A stretch of DNA of 64,000 nucleotides from assembly GCF_001298265.1 (NCBI RefSeq), contig NZ_LGSZ01000025.1, forward strand, positions 62,001-126,000. Reading direction: 5' to 3'. The position numbers were made by a program, and so were the translations under genes. Shown one piece after another: positions 19,038 through 30,073 of the stretch. The notes under the pieces are model-generated. The model searched no databases. It saw only the letters and a program-made list of their open reading frames with translations, and had not been told where the DNA came from. The stretch is from Allobosea vaviloviae. Lineage in GTDB: Bacteria; Pseudomonadota; Alphaproteobacteria; Rhizobiales; Beijerinckiaceae. The first letter of the stretch is position 1; each line of letters begins with the position of its first letter.

Positions 19038-19072
19038 GGCGTTGAGGATGGTCAGATCAGGAGCATGCGGAC

Positions 19073-19927
19073 TTACGAACGGACGGGTTTGAAGGCGAAG
19101 CGGGCGGCGTGGCTGCCGATCTCGGCGAAGTCGCTCAGGCCAGCGGGCTCCAGCGAGCGGCGGATCGCGGCCTGATCGACCTCGCCGGACGCCGCGACCA
19201 GCAGCGAGAGATGCGAGCCGTCGGCTGCGGAGGCCGAGACCTCGGCCAGATGCTGGGCAAGCCCGGCCCGCAAGGTTTCCGACCAGCGCTCGACGCGGGC
19301 GGCATAAAGCACGATCTCGCGCACCGCCGCATCGGCCAGCGGCTTGGCGATGCAGTAGACCGGTGTTCCGGCCGGGTGGTCGGGCCGTTCGATGAAGGGC
19401 AGCCGCGCAATGATCTTCGGCGCGTCGGCACCGATCAGGTCGCGCCACCAGATGCCGGCGCTGGCGCCCTGGTCCATGCGAAAGATCCCGAGATCGCCAG
19501 CGGATTCCGCCACGGCGCGGATGACGGCGCGCGCATCCTCATGGGTGACGAAGGGCACGGTGAAGCCGAAATGGAAGCGGGCGGAATCGCGCATCGCCGC
19601 ATCGCCGCCGGACACGTCGGCATGAACCGCATAGTTCGCCTGCACATAGGTGAAGGTGGCGATGATGATGCGCCAGATGCCCTCGATGGTGTCGAGCGGC
19701 AGCAGGCCCTTATGGCGCAGCGCCAGGCGCTTCATCATGTCGGCCTCGCGGCCGGGGCGGAAGGCCGAGCCCGAGGCCTGCGTCTTCTTGACCGAGATCA
19801 ATGTCTCGATGATCGAGGAACGCTCCATCAGCAGCGCATGCATTTCCGCATCGATGCGATCGATCCCGGCGCGCAGATCGGCAAGAGTCGTCGGAGCGGC
19901 TTGGGTGGTGGGAGCAACCTGGGTCAT
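19073..19927 (-). CDS. Chorismate mutase (AroQ-type domain with C-terminal extension)
   Basis: This 284-residue protein has an AroQ-class chorismate mutase domain at about residues 15-100: LADLRAGIDRIDAEMHALLMERSSII for helix 1, with the catalytic Arg, Lys (SVKKT) and the FRPGREADMMKRL motif. It converts chorismate to prephenate. The remaining 180 residues resemble the regulatory or prephenate-dehydratase-like C-terminal region of some alphaproteobacterial chorismate mutases, but no clear ACT motif is visible. The start at MTQVAP is chosen because upstream codons run into the metX promoter region. It heads the leftward chorismate mutase-hisC-tyrA group. Confidence 0.88.
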   Translation of the reverse strand: MTQVAPTTQAAPTTLADLRAGIDRIDAEMHALLMERSSIIETLISVKKTQASGSAFRPGREADMMKRLALRHKGLLPLDTIEGIWRIIIATFTYVQANYAVHADVSGGDAAMRDSARFHFGFTVPFVTHEDARAVIRAVAESAGDLGIFRMDQGASAGIWWRDLIGADAPKIIARLPFIERPDHPAGTPVYCIAKPLADAAVREIVLYAARVERWSETLRAGLAQHLAEVSASAADGSHLSLLVAASGEVDQAAIRRSLEPAGLSDFAEIGSHAARFAFKPVRS

Positions 19928-20116
19928 GATGACAGCGCGATTGTGAGGAAAAGCCCGACGGATGTGGGCTAGGCTCTTAGCGCTCCCTTCGCCCCTTGGC
20001 AAAGCCGCAGGGCGCATCGCCGCGTTGACAGAACGCGCGCGTCGCGGCATCGCTAGAGTTCTATCTTTCAAACAAGCTGACCGGCAAGACAAACGATCCC
20101 GTCAAAGCGGACACGT

Positions 20117-21286
20117 ATGAACGATTTTTCTGCAAGCCTGGCCGATCCGCTGAAGGAAGCGAACGAGCCCACCAGCGAGGTTGCACGCTTCGGCCCCGAT
20201 ACGCCGCTGCTGATGGATTGCGGCGTCGCGCTCGATCACTGGCAGATCGCCTACCAGACCTACGGGACATTGAACGCGGCGAAATCCAACGCCATCCTGG
20301 TCTGCCATGCCTTGACGGGCGACCAGCATGTCGCGAGCCGCAACCCGATCACCGGCAAGGGCGGCTGGTGGACGGCGATGGTCGGCCCGGGAAAGCCCGT
20401 CGATAGCGACCGCTTCTTCGTGATCTGCGCCAATGTCGTCGGCGGCTGCACCGGCACGACCGGCCCTGCCTCGACCCACCCGCAGACGGGCAAGCCCTGG
20501 GGCCTGGCCTTTCCGGTGGTGACGATCCGCGACATGGTGCGGGCACAGCGGCATCTCATCGACTCGCTCGGCATCGAGACGCTGTTTTGCGTCGCCGGCG
20601 GCTCTATGGGCGGCATGCAGGTGCTGCAATGGGCGGCGAGCTATCCCGAGCGGGTGTTCTCGGCGCTGCCGCTGGCGACGGCCGCCAAGCATTCGGCCCA
20701 GAACATCGCCTTCCACGAGGTCGGCCGCCAGGCGGTGATGGCCGATCCGGAATGGCGCGGCGGGCGCTATCTCGAAGAGGGCACGCGGCCCTCCAAGGGG
20801 CTCTCGGTCGCGCGGATGGGCGCGCATATCACCTATCTTTCGGAGCCCGCCCTGCATCGCAAGTTCGGCCGCAAGCTGCAGGACAGGGAAGCGCCGACCT
20901 TCTCCTTCGACGCGGATTTCCAGGTCGAGAGCTATCTGCGCTATCAGGGGCTCTCCTTCGTCGAGCGCTTCGACGCCAACTCCTATCTCTACGTCACGCG
21001 GGCGATGGATTATTTCGACCTCGCCGCCGACCATGACGGCATCCTGGCCAAGGCCTTCGCAGGGACCAAGACGCGCTTCTGCGTCGCGTCCTTCACCTCC
21101 GACTGGCTGTTCCCGACCAGCGATTCCCGCGCCATCGTGCATGCGCTGAACGCGGCCGGCGCCTCCGTTTCCTTCGTCGAACTCGAAAGCGACAAGGGCC
21201 ACGACGCCTTCCTGCTGGAGGAGCCCAACCTGTTTGCCACGACGCGCGGCTTCATCGGCGCGGCGGCACGGGCGCGGGGGATTTGA
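20117..21286 (+). CDS. metX: Homoserine O-acyltransferase (MetX family)
   Basis: This alpha/beta-hydrolase-fold acyltransferase (389 aa) activates homoserine for methionine synthesis. The nucleophile is Ser163 in GGSMGGMQ, and Asp329 (SDWLFP) and His362 (KGHDAF) complete the triad. Long MetX hallmarks such as [14 protein letters not shown] and [12 protein letters not shown] are intact. Acetyl versus succinyl specificity cannot be read reliably from sequence. metW follows on the same strand, separated only by a palindromic repeat. No SAM riboswitch could be recognised in the 189 bp upstream. Confidence 0.94.
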   Translation: MNDFSASLADPLKEANEPTSEVARFGPDTPLLMDCGVALDHWQIAYQTYGTLNAAKSNAILVCHALTGDQHVASRNPITGKGGWWTAMVGPGKPVDSDRFFVICANVVGGCTGTTGPASTHPQTGKPWGLAFPVVTIRDMVRAQRHLIDSLGIETLFCVAGGSMGGMQVLQWAASYPERVFSALPLATAAKHSAQNIAFHEVGRQAVMADPEWRGGRYLEEGTRPSKGLSVARMGAHITYLSEPALHRKFGRKLQDREAPTFSFDADFQVESYLRYQGLSFVERFDANSYLYVTRAMDYFDLAADHDGILAKAFAGTKTRFCVASFTSDWLFPTSDSRAIVHALNAAGASVSFVELESDKGHDAFLLEEPNLFATTRGFIGAAARARGI

Positions 21287-21304
21287 TGGCGAGCGCCAAC
21301 CCTT

Positions 21305-21436
21305 GTCATTCCGGGGCTTCGCGCAGCGAAGAACCCGGAACCCACGACTGGGCTCCATGCGGCATCATCCTCGTTCGATCGGGCTCACCCGGTCGTGGGT
21401 TCCGGGTTCGGCCCTTCGGGCCGCCCCGGAATGACA
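21305..21436. repeat. Intergenic palindromic repeat, copy 9 (CCGGAACCC type)
   Basis: It starts GTCATTCCGGGGCTTCGCG and ends GCCGCCCCGGAATGACAGG. The inner arms CCGGAACCCACGACTGGG and CGGTCGTGGGTTCCGGG pair. It fills the metX-metW gap and reaches the metW start region, as copy 4 does for the carboxylase subunits. Confidence 0.88.
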
Positions 21437-21437
21437 G

Positions 21438-22073
21438 GTGGAGATCCGCTTGACGCCTCTCGACACCCAGACCAACCGCATCGACCTCAAACTCGTCGCC
21501 GAGATGGTGGCGCCGGGCTCGCGCGTGCTCGATGTCGGCTGCGGCGACGGACAATTGCTCGCCCTGCTGGCAGAAACGCGCGGCGTCGATGCGCGCGGGA
21601 TCGAATTGTCGCGCGAGGGCGTGGCGGGCTGCGTCGCGCGCGGCCTCTCGGTGATCCAGGGCGACGCCGACACTGATCTTGCCGCCTACCCTGACGATTC
21701 CTTCGACTACGTGATCCTGTCCCAGACGATCCAAGCGACGCGTGATCCGCGCCTCGTGCTGGAGCAGATGCTGCGGATCGGCCGGCGCGCCATCATCTCC
21801 TTTCCGAATTTCGGACATTGGCGGATGCGCAGCCAGGTCTTCTTCCTCGGCCGCATGCCGGTAACGGATTCCCTGCCCTATTCCTGGTGGGATACGCCCA
21901 ACATCCATTTCTGCACGATCCGCGATTTCGTGACGCTGTGCGACACGATCGGCGCGGTCAAGGAGCGCGCGGTCGCGCTCGACGCCGCCGGCGGCAAGGT
22001 CGGCGTCAGCGCGCCCTGGTGGTTCTGGAACCTGTTCGGCGCGCAGGCGGTGTTCTTGCTGAAGCGGGGGTGA
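21438..22073 (+). CDS. metW: Methionine biosynthesis protein MetW
   Basis: This 211-residue class I methyltransferase-fold protein partners MetX in alphaproteobacterial methionine synthesis. The SAM-site-like motif is VLDVGCGDGQLL near residue 30. SFPNFGHWRMRSQVFFLGRMP and YSWWDTPNIHFCTIRDF are hallmarks of MetW. The frame opens with GTG at 21438, but a TTG at 21450 is a good alternative because AGGTGGAG (21436-21443) sits about 6 bases before it. It ends just before another palindromic repeat. Confidence 0.93.
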   Translation: MEIRLTPLDTQTNRIDLKLVAEMVAPGSRVLDVGCGDGQLLALLAETRGVDARGIELSREGVAGCVARGLSVIQGDADTDLAAYPDDSFDYVILSQTIQATRDPRLVLEQMLRIGRRAIISFPNFGHWRMRSQVFFLGRMPVTDSLPYSWWDTPNIHFCTIRDFVTLCDTIGAVKERAVALDAAGGKVGVSAPWWFWNLFGAQAVFLLKRG

Positions 22074-22077
22074 CCAC

Positions 22078-22170
22078 GTCATGCTCGGGCGAAGACCCGA
22101 GCATCTCCTGCCGGAGATTGGTCCGGCCCGAGATCCCCGGGTCGGCGCTGCGCGCCGCCCGAGGATGACG
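22078..22170. repeat. Intergenic palindromic repeat, copy 10 (hybrid form)
   Basis: It starts GTCATGCTCGGGCGAAG and ends GCCGCCCGAGGATGACG. The first hairpin is TGCTCGGG...CCCGAGCA, and the second half pairs imperfectly (CCCGAGATCCCCGGGTC). It lies between convergent metW and clpB. Confidence 0.78.
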
Positions 22171-22184
22171 AGGCCTCAGCCGCA

Positions 22185-24803
<2,619 letters not shown>

Positions 24804-24987
24804 GTCTTTACGTCGCTCCGCCCACCGGCGCGCCCCGTGGCGACGCTGTCCGGTTGCCCATCTTCAGGATAGGACTCCCTCAGGGACGTCCTTCGCTCAC
24901 AGAGATAGGTGTGGCATCTGCGCAACGTAAGGGGCGGCGGCTTGCAAAGCATTGACGCGCGTCAAATCGTCGGACCACTTTCTCGAC

Positions 24988-25332
24988 ATGGCCGGAACGC
25001 AACGACAGCAATCGATCCGCAAGGCGCTTCGGGCGCTGGCGCCGGGCATTCCGCTCGCCGACGCGCAGGCCGTGGTCGCCCTGGCGGAGCGCCGCCACAT
25101 GAAGGATCTGCCGCCGACAACCGCCCTCTGGCTGGCGCTCGGCAGCCATGTCCGCCACGTCCATACCGATTACGAGCATCTGCTCGCCGACGGTTATGAC
25201 CGCGAGGCGGCGCGTTTCTTCGTGGTCGACGACACCGACGCCGTGCTGGCCGGCTGGGGCTGCCAGCGCTCGGTCGCCGATCTGCCGGAGGTGGAAGAGG
25301 GCGCTGTCAGGACCCGTATTTCCCGCAGCTGA
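24988..25332 (+). CDS. DUF2293 domain-containing protein
   Basis: This is a small protein of 114 residues. The segment TALWLALGSHVRHVHTDYEHL followed by DREAARFFVVDDTDAVLAGW is the DUF2293 core, conserved but of unknown function; the basic, histidine-rich HVRHVHTDY stretch is its most constant part. The ATG at 24988 is preferred to an in-frame TTG at 24952 because the extra residues are not family-like. It is divergent from clpB. Confidence 0.8.
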   Translation: MAGTQRQQSIRKALRALAPGIPLADAQAVVALAERRHMKDLPPTTALWLALGSHVRHVHTDYEHLLADGYDREAARFFVVDDTDAVLAGWGCQRSVADLPEVEEGAVRTRISRS

Positions 25333-25414
25333 TGACATCCATGCGAGGATTTGATCGATCCGTGAATCGCTCTCGCGCTATCCTGTCGGTCCGATCGAAC
25401 TGCGGATCAACCCC

Positions 25415-26200
25415 ATGCGCATCGCCTCCCTCTATCGCTACCCCGTCAAGGGCCTGTCGCCGGAACCCGTGACCTCCGCCATTCTCGAGGAGGGGGCGTA
25501 TTTCCCCGGCGACCGCCTGTTTGCGATCGAGAACGGCCCGTCGGGCTTCGATCCGGCGGAGCCGGTGCACCAGCCGAAGATCAAGTACCTGATGCTGATG
25601 CGCAATGAGGTGCTTGCGACGCTGCGCACGCGCTATGATGACGCGACCGGCGACCTCGTCATCGCGGGGGCCGGAGGCGAGATGCTGCGGGCCAGCACGA
25701 CGTCGCCGGAGGGTCGGGAGCGCATCACCGGCTTCTTCGAAGGCTTCATGCCCGGCGCGTTGCGCGGAACGCCCCGCCTGCTGCAGGCGCCCGAAGGCTA
25801 CCGCTTCACGGATTCCCGATCCGGCTTCGTCTCGATCATCAACCTCGCCAGCGTCGCCGACCTCGAGGCGCGCATCGGTCTTCCCATCGACCCGCTGCGT
25901 TTCCGCGGCAATATCATGGTCGAGGGGCTCGATGCCTGGACTGAGCTCGATCTCGTCGGCCGGGAGCTGGAGACAGCGTCGGGCGTCAGGCTGCAGGTCC
26001 TCAAGCGGATCGAACGCTGCGCGGCGACCAATGTCGATCCGCAGACCGGAGCCCGCGACCTGCAACTGCCCAAGGCACTGTTGACCGCCTTTGGCCATGT
26101 CGATTGCGGCATCTACTGCCGGATTCTCAAAGGAGGCCGGCTGGCGGAGGGCGAGCAGTTCGACATCGAAGACGTGCCGGCCGCGCTCGGCATCTCCTGA
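25415..26200 (+). CDS. MOSC domain-containing protein (mARC/YiiM-type)
   Basis: This 261-residue protein has the MOSC N-terminal beta-barrel (IASLYRYPVKGLSPEPV, 3-19) and a C-terminal MOSC domain. RFRGNIMVEGLDAWTE is the pterin-cofactor loop, and Cys in RIERCAATNVDPQTG is the expected molybdenum/sulfur ligand. Relatives such as mARC reduce N-hydroxylated compounds, and others transfer sulfur to molybdenum cofactor. No [2Fe-2S] domain is fused. It ends before a strong hairpin that serves the convergent DUF4167 gene. Confidence 0.88.
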   Translation: MRIASLYRYPVKGLSPEPVTSAILEEGAYFPGDRLFAIENGPSGFDPAEPVHQPKIKYLMLMRNEVLATLRTRYDDATGDLVIAGAGGEMLRASTTSPEGRERITGFFEGFMPGALRGTPRLLQAPEGYRFTDSRSGFVSIINLASVADLEARIGLPIDPLRFRGNIMVEGLDAWTELDLVGRELETASGVRLQVLKRIERCAATNVDPQTGARDLQLPKALLTAFGHVDCGIYCRILKGGRLAEGEQFDIEDVPAALGIS

Positions 26201-26240
26201 GCGGGCGCCGTCCCCTCACCCGCGAATTGCCGCGCGCACG

Positions 26241-26265
26241 AAAAAGGGGCCCTCGCGGGCCCCTT
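26241..26265 (-). terminator. Rho-independent terminator of the DUF4167 gene
   Basis: GGGGCCC-TCGC-GGGCCCC (26246-26263) is a perfect 7-bp stem with a 4-base loop. On the minus strand it is followed by TTTTT. It lies about 30 bases after the stop codon of the leftward DUF4167 gene. Confidence 0.9.
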
Positions 26266-26294
26266 GATCTGTCAATGTCAGCGTTTGCCGCGGA

Positions 26295-27356
26295 TCACTC
26301 GGTGGTGCCGTCGCTCTCGGAGCCGAGCGCGTCCATGACCTCGCGCGGCGAACGGCGGCGGCGCGGCCGCTTGGGAGCGCCCTCGGTCGAAACCGCCTCG
26401 GGAGCATCCGGCGCAGCCGCCTCGACGGCGACCGGAGCGGGCTCCGCGACCGCCACCGGCACGCGCACCGGCGTCGTCAGGAAGGACGGCAGCGCGGCGA
26501 CATCATCGCCCTGGTCGGCATCCGCCTCGACATCGCGATCACGGCGCGGACGCCGCTCGGGGCGCGGTCCACGCTCGGGACGCTCGAAGCGGCGCTCGGC
26601 CTGAGCCGGCTGCGGCACGGCCTCGGGCTGCTCGCCCTGCACCGGAATATCCGAGCGCGGCGCGTCGGGACGCGGGGCGTATCCGCCTTGGACGTTCTGC
26701 CCGCCCTCCTGGCGATCGAAACGAGGACGCTCGGGGCGATCGTTCCGGTCGAAGCGACGGTTGTTGTTGCGATCGTTGTTGTTTCGGTCGTTGTTGTTTC
26801 GGTCGCCTTGGGGGCGATCATTGTTGCGCGGCTGACGGTCGAAGCGCTGGCCATTGGCCTGGCCGTCGCCGCCATCGCCGTCCTGGCGCGGGGCGCTATT
26901 GCCGTTGCCGTTGTATCCGTTGCCGTTGCCGCCTTGCGGGGCGTTGCGCAGGTCAGGCTGCGGGCCGCCCTGCTGGAAGGTCTGGTTCTCGTCGTCGCCC
27001 TCTTCCTCGCCATCCTCGCCATCATCGTTGAAGGCGCGATTCGGCGGGAAGCTGTGGCCGAACTGCTGGGCCATCTGTTCCTGCGCAGCCAGCAGAATCC
27101 GATAATAATGCTCGGCATGCTGGAAGTAGTTCTCAGCCGCGACCGGGTCTCCCGACGACTGGGCATCGCGCGCCAGCTGCAGATACTTCTCGGCAACGTG
27201 CTGAGCCGTGCCGCGCACCTTCACATCGGGCCCGTTCGACTCGTAACTCCGCTGAAGCGGGTTCGGCGCCTTGCGGTTTCCACCGCCATTGTTGTTATTG
27301 TTGTTATTGTTATTGTTGTTACGGCCGCGCATGCGCCGGTTCTGACCTGGTCTCAT
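26295..27356 (-). CDS. DUF4167 domain-containing protein with poly-asparagine tract
   Basis: This 353-residue protein has the alphaproteobacterial DUF4167 domain at about 28-105: PLQRSYESNGPDVKVRGTA, then two helices around YLQLARDAQSSGDPVAAENY and HAEHYYRILLAA. Residues 13-23 are eleven consecutive Asn, and RNNN repeats recur near residue 185. The C-terminal two thirds are low-complexity, rich in Arg, Asp, Pro, Gln and Asn, as expected for a disordered, possibly RNA-associated protein. Its function is unknown; the domain is commonly found near prmC/prfA. A strong terminator follows. Confidence 0.9.
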   Translation of the reverse strand: MRPGQNRRMRGRNNNNNNNNNNNGGGNRKAPNPLQRSYESNGPDVKVRGTAQHVAEKYLQLARDAQSSGDPVAAENYFQHAEHYYRILLAAQEQMAQQFGHSFPPNRAFNDDGEDGEEEGDDENQTFQQGGPQPDLRNAPQGGNGNGYNGNGNSAPRQDGDGGDGQANGQRFDRQPRNNDRPQGDRNNNDRNNNDRNNNRRFDRNDRPERPRFDRQEGGQNVQGGYAPRPDAPRSDIPVQGEQPEAVPQPAQAERRFERPERGPRPERRPRRDRDVEADADQGDDVAALPSFLTTPVRVPVAVAEPAPVAVEAAAPDAPEAVSTEGAPKRPRRRRSPREVMDALGSESDGTTE

Positions 27357-27714
27357 TCGCGTGAATCTCGCGCTCTATGCTCAAGGCAACCGTGGGGTCA
27401 TCGTGCACGTTCCGGTGCGCAGCGGGTTGCGGCGCTGCGCCGGATAAAAGTGACCTGAAGTGGCGTTACGCCGTTCCTGGTCTTCACGCGCTCTTTCCAA
27501 AAAGGGACCTTCAGTCCCATGAGCCGATTGGCGCCTCGACGCCTTCGGTATCCAATCTGGCTTGTCAGTTCCATCGATCCGCGGACATGTCCGGAGGAAC
27601 GACCGGTCGCCAATGGCATGAACCACGGCTCCGTGCTGACGACACCAGCTTCGGCTAAATTGTGCATAGCGGCTTTTGCGCGCTGCGCCAAGCCAAATCG
27701 CACCATTGCCCGCA
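27357..27714. other. Intergenic region upstream of the DUF4167 gene
   Basis: 358 bases separate prmC from the DUF4167 gene, both leftward. Open frames here (for example 27398-27715 on the minus strand) lack family-like composition, and I do not call them genes. The region must hold the DUF4167 promoter. A hairpin with a T-run (see 27499-27518) divides it, so the part next to prmC is either a trailer or a short non-coding RNA. Confidence 0.5.
27499..27518 (-). terminator. Possible intrinsic terminator downstream of prmC
   Basis: On the minus strand, GGGAC-TGAAG-GTCCC is followed directly by TTTTT. The stem is only 5 bp, but the T-run is uninterrupted. It lies about 200 bases past the prmC stop codon and upstream of the DUF4167 start. 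Confidence 0.55.
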
Positions 27715-28590
27715 CTATTTCAGGGCATAACCGAAGATCAGGGCGCGCGGGTGGCCACCGAGATCGCGGCGCGACCCGCGCCAGGCAAAGCCGCCCTGCG
27801 TCATCAGCGCGATCACATCCTGCTCCTGTCCTGCGCCGATCTCGAGCACGACAATCCCCTGAGGGGCCAGGACATCGGGCAGCGTCCTGGCGAAGATGCG
27901 GTAGGGAGCCAGGCCGTCGGCGCCGCCATCGAGCGCGAGCATGGGATCATGATCTCGCACGGACACGTCCAGCGTCGCGATCTCAGCGGTCGGGATATAG
28001 GGCGGATTGGACAGGATCAGATCGAAGCGCCGGTCGAGAGCTGTCGTCCAGGAACCCTGCACGAAGCTGACGCGCTCGGACACGCTGTTCACGACGGCGT
28101 TGTGCTGCGCGGTCTCGCAGGCATCAGGAGACAGATCGACGCCGAGGCCTGTCGCAGCGCGACATTCGCTGAGGACAGAGATCAGCAGGCAACCCGTGCC
28201 CGTTCCAAGGTCGAGAACCGAGAACGGCTCCTGCCGGCGGTCGCCGATGCAATCCAGAGCCGCCTCGACCAAGGTCTCGCTGTCGGGGCGCGGCTCCAGC
28301 GTCGCCTTCGACAAAGCGAAGGGCAGCCCCCAGAACTCACGCTCGCCGATGATCCGAAAAACCGGCTCGCCGGACAGACGGCGTGCCGCAAAGGCCTCCA
28401 GCCGGGCCGTGGCATCGGGATCGAGCCTGCCGAAAGGGTCCGGATCGCGCTCGCCGGCAACCGCCTCCATCAGCACGCGCGCTTCGAGGGCGGCGCTTTC
28501 GCTGCCGCCCTCGCGCAATCGCTCTGCAAGCTCGCGACGCGCCTGCGCTATCGTGGGCGCGTCAGGGGCCGGAACTGTCGACCGGATCAG
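27715..28590 (-). CDS. prmC: Peptide chain release factor N5-glutamine methyltransferase
   Basis: PrmC methylates the glutamine of the GGQ motif in release factors, and prfA lies just upstream. Homology-like sequence begins at TIAQARRELAERLREGG. VLDLGTGTGCLLISVL is the SAM-binding motif and NPPYI is the catalytic loop that holds the glutamine. The start is odd: no ATG, GTG or TTG precedes the conserved N-terminus except one at 28929, and the intervening 100 or so codons read as out-of-frame sequence of the small secreted-protein gene. A CTG at 28590, overlapping that gene's TGA, is the best-placed candidate. Confidence 0.85.
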   Translation of the reverse strand: MIRSTVPAPDAPTIAQARRELAERLREGGSESAALEARVLMEAVAGERDPDPFGRLDPDATARLEAFAARRLSGEPVFRIIGEREFWGLPFALSKATLEPRPDSETLVEAALDCIGDRRQEPFSVLDLGTGTGCLLISVLSECRAATGLGVDLSPDACETAQHNAVVNSVSERVSFVQGSWTTALDRRFDLILSNPPYIPTAEIATLDVSVRDHDPMLALDGGADGLAPYRIFARTLPDVLAPQGIVVLEIGAGQEQDVIALMTQGGFAWRGSRRDLGGHPRALIFGYALK

Positions 28591-28865
28591 TTGCCCTGCG
28601 TCTTCTGGATGACGCAGTTGCGCATCTTGATCCTGATCGAGGACCTGCTCTCGCGAGAGCCCCGCATCTCCGACTGGCAGGCACGACGCGCCTGGGACTG
28701 GGTCATCGCCTTGTTGAGCGCGGCAGGCTCGCCCGAGGTCGCGCGCTTCATGCCCCTTTCCAGCGATCGCTCGACCCGTTGTCCCGTGCTCTGGGCATAA
28801 GCCGGAACCGCCAGCACGCCCGCCATCAGACCGGCCATTGCGATCGTCGAGAAAATCTTGGTCAT
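28587..28865 (-). CDS. Small secreted protein of unknown function
   Basis: This 92-residue protein has a textbook Sec signal peptide, MTKIFSTIAMAGLMAGVLA followed by VPAYAQ. The mature part is about 67 residues, basic, and has two cysteines (ARRACQSE and MRNCVIQ) that could form a disulfide in the periplasm. A G-rich AGGGGGGA lies about 8 bases before the ATG. It occupies the space between prfA and prmC and runs in a different frame from the long prmC-frame ORF, whose overlapping part has no recognisable protein character. No family is recognised. Confidence 0.72.
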   Translation of the reverse strand: MTKIFSTIAMAGLMAGVLAVPAYAQSTGQRVERSLERGMKRATSGEPAALNKAMTQSQARRACQSEMRGSRESRSSIRIKMRNCVIQKTQGN

Positions 28866-28933
28866 CGGAGGGTCCCCCCTGTTGTGTCATCGATGCCAAA
28901 ACAACGCTGGAGGGGCTGAGAGGTTTCATGGCG

Positions 28934-30019
28934 TCAGGCGATTGTCGCGTCGGCCAGCAGCCGGGCCTGGTGCTCGGCGGTCAGGGCATCGATGATATCG
29001 TCCAGCACCAGCCCCTGCATCATTTCGTCGAGCTTGTAGAGCGTCAGATTGATGCGGTGGTCGGTGACGCGCCCTTGCGGGAAATTATAGGTGCGGATGC
29101 GCTCCGAGCGGTCGCCCGAACCGATCTGCGAGCGCCTGTCGGCGGAGCGCTCGGCATCGACCCGGCCGCGCTCGATATCATAGAGCTTCGCGCGCAGCAG
29201 ATCATAGGCGCGCGCCTTGTTCTTGTGCTGCGAGCGCTCGTCCTGCACGACGACGGCGATGCCGGTCGGGATATGGGTCAGGCGGACGGCCGATTCTGTC
29301 TTGTTGACGTGCTGGCCACCCGCACCTCCGGCACGCATCGTGTCGATGCGGATCTCGCTGTCGTTGAGAACGATATCGACGTCGCCGGCCAGCGGCAGCA
29401 TGGCGACGGTCGCAGCCGAGGTGTGGATGCGGCCGCTCGTTTCGGTATCGGGCACGCGCTGGACGCGGTGCACGCCGGATTCGTATTTCAGCCTGGCATA
29501 GACGCCCTTGCCCGCGATCTCGGCGATGACCTCCTTGAAGCCGCCGACCGTGCCCTCGCTCTCGGAGAGGATGTCGACGGACCAGCTCTTCTGGGCCGCA
29601 TAGCGCTGGTACATGCGCAGCAGATCGCCGGCAAAGAGCGAGGCCTCGTCGCCGCCGGTGCCAGCCCTGATCTCGAGGATGACGCCGCGCTCGTCGGCGG
29701 CATCCTTCGGCAGCAGCGCGATCAGGATCTCACGGGCGCGGTCGTCGATCTCGATGCGGGCGGCGTCGCGCTCCTCATAGGCGAGTTCGCGGAAATCGGC
29801 GTCGGTCGCAGGATCGTCGATCAGGGCCTCGGCCTCGGCCAGGCTGGTCTGTGCCTGCCGCCAGGTCGCGATGGCGGAGACCACTGGATCGAGTTCGGAC
29901 AGCTCCTTGGCGAGCTCGACGGTGCGCGCGGCTTCCGCGGCAGTGTTGATCTCGGCCGAGGCGGCAGCGTGGCGCGCCACGATGGCGTCGAGACGATCCT
30001 GCGGAAGCTGAAGGGACAT
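28934..30019 (-). CDS. prfA: Peptide chain release factor 1
   Basis: RF1 (361 aa) ends translation at UAA and UAG codons. The GGQ motif is at 234-236 ([15 protein letters not shown]). The stop-codon-recognising tripeptide is PDT at 190-192 ([14 protein letters not shown]), in place of the PAT/PVT of enterobacteria; Pro and Thr, the two conserved positions, are kept. The N-terminal helical domain (1-100) is complete. It lies 54 bases downstream of ptsP and upstream of prmC, which modifies the GGQ glutamine. Confidence 0.96.
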   Translation of the reverse strand: MSLQLPQDRLDAIVARHAAASAEINTAAEAARTVELAKELSELDPVVSAIATWRQAQTSLAEAEALIDDPATDADFRELAYEERDAARIEIDDRAREILIALLPKDAADERGVILEIRAGTGGDEASLFAGDLLRMYQRYAAQKSWSVDILSESEGTVGGFKEVIAEIAGKGVYARLKYESGVHRVQRVPDTETSGRIHTSAATVAMLPLAGDVDIVLNDSEIRIDTMRAGGAGGQHVNKTESAVRLTHIPTGIAVVVQDERSQHKNKARAYDLLRAKLYDIERGRVDAERSADRRSQIGSGDRSERIRTYNFPQGRVTDHRINLTLYKLDEMMQGLVLDDIIDALTAEHQARLLADATIA

Positions 30020-30073
30020 GCAAAAACTCGAAAACAGGGACAGCGGGAGGCTCGGGCGGGCTCGAAAGCGTCG

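Noticed and set aside
16866-19448. 860-codon minus-strand frame covering tyrA and hisC
   Set aside because: Only the last 316 codons are tyrA. The rest reads across hisC in the wrong frame; the ATGA overlap defines two separate genes.
19928-20116. SAM-II or SAM/SAH riboswitch upstream of metX
   Set aside because: Alphaproteobacterial metX genes often have one, but I could not find the conserved pseudoknot core sequence in this 189-bp gap.
26755-27325. Tandem GTT/ATT triplet runs resembling a CRISPR or satellite array
   Set aside because: The triplets are AAC/AAT codons for Asn tracts within the DUF4167 protein; there are no spacers or defined repeat units.
27398-27715. 105-codon minus-strand frame after prmC
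   Set aside because: It lacks family resemblance, contains the hairpin-T-run within it, and has a composition like random sequence.
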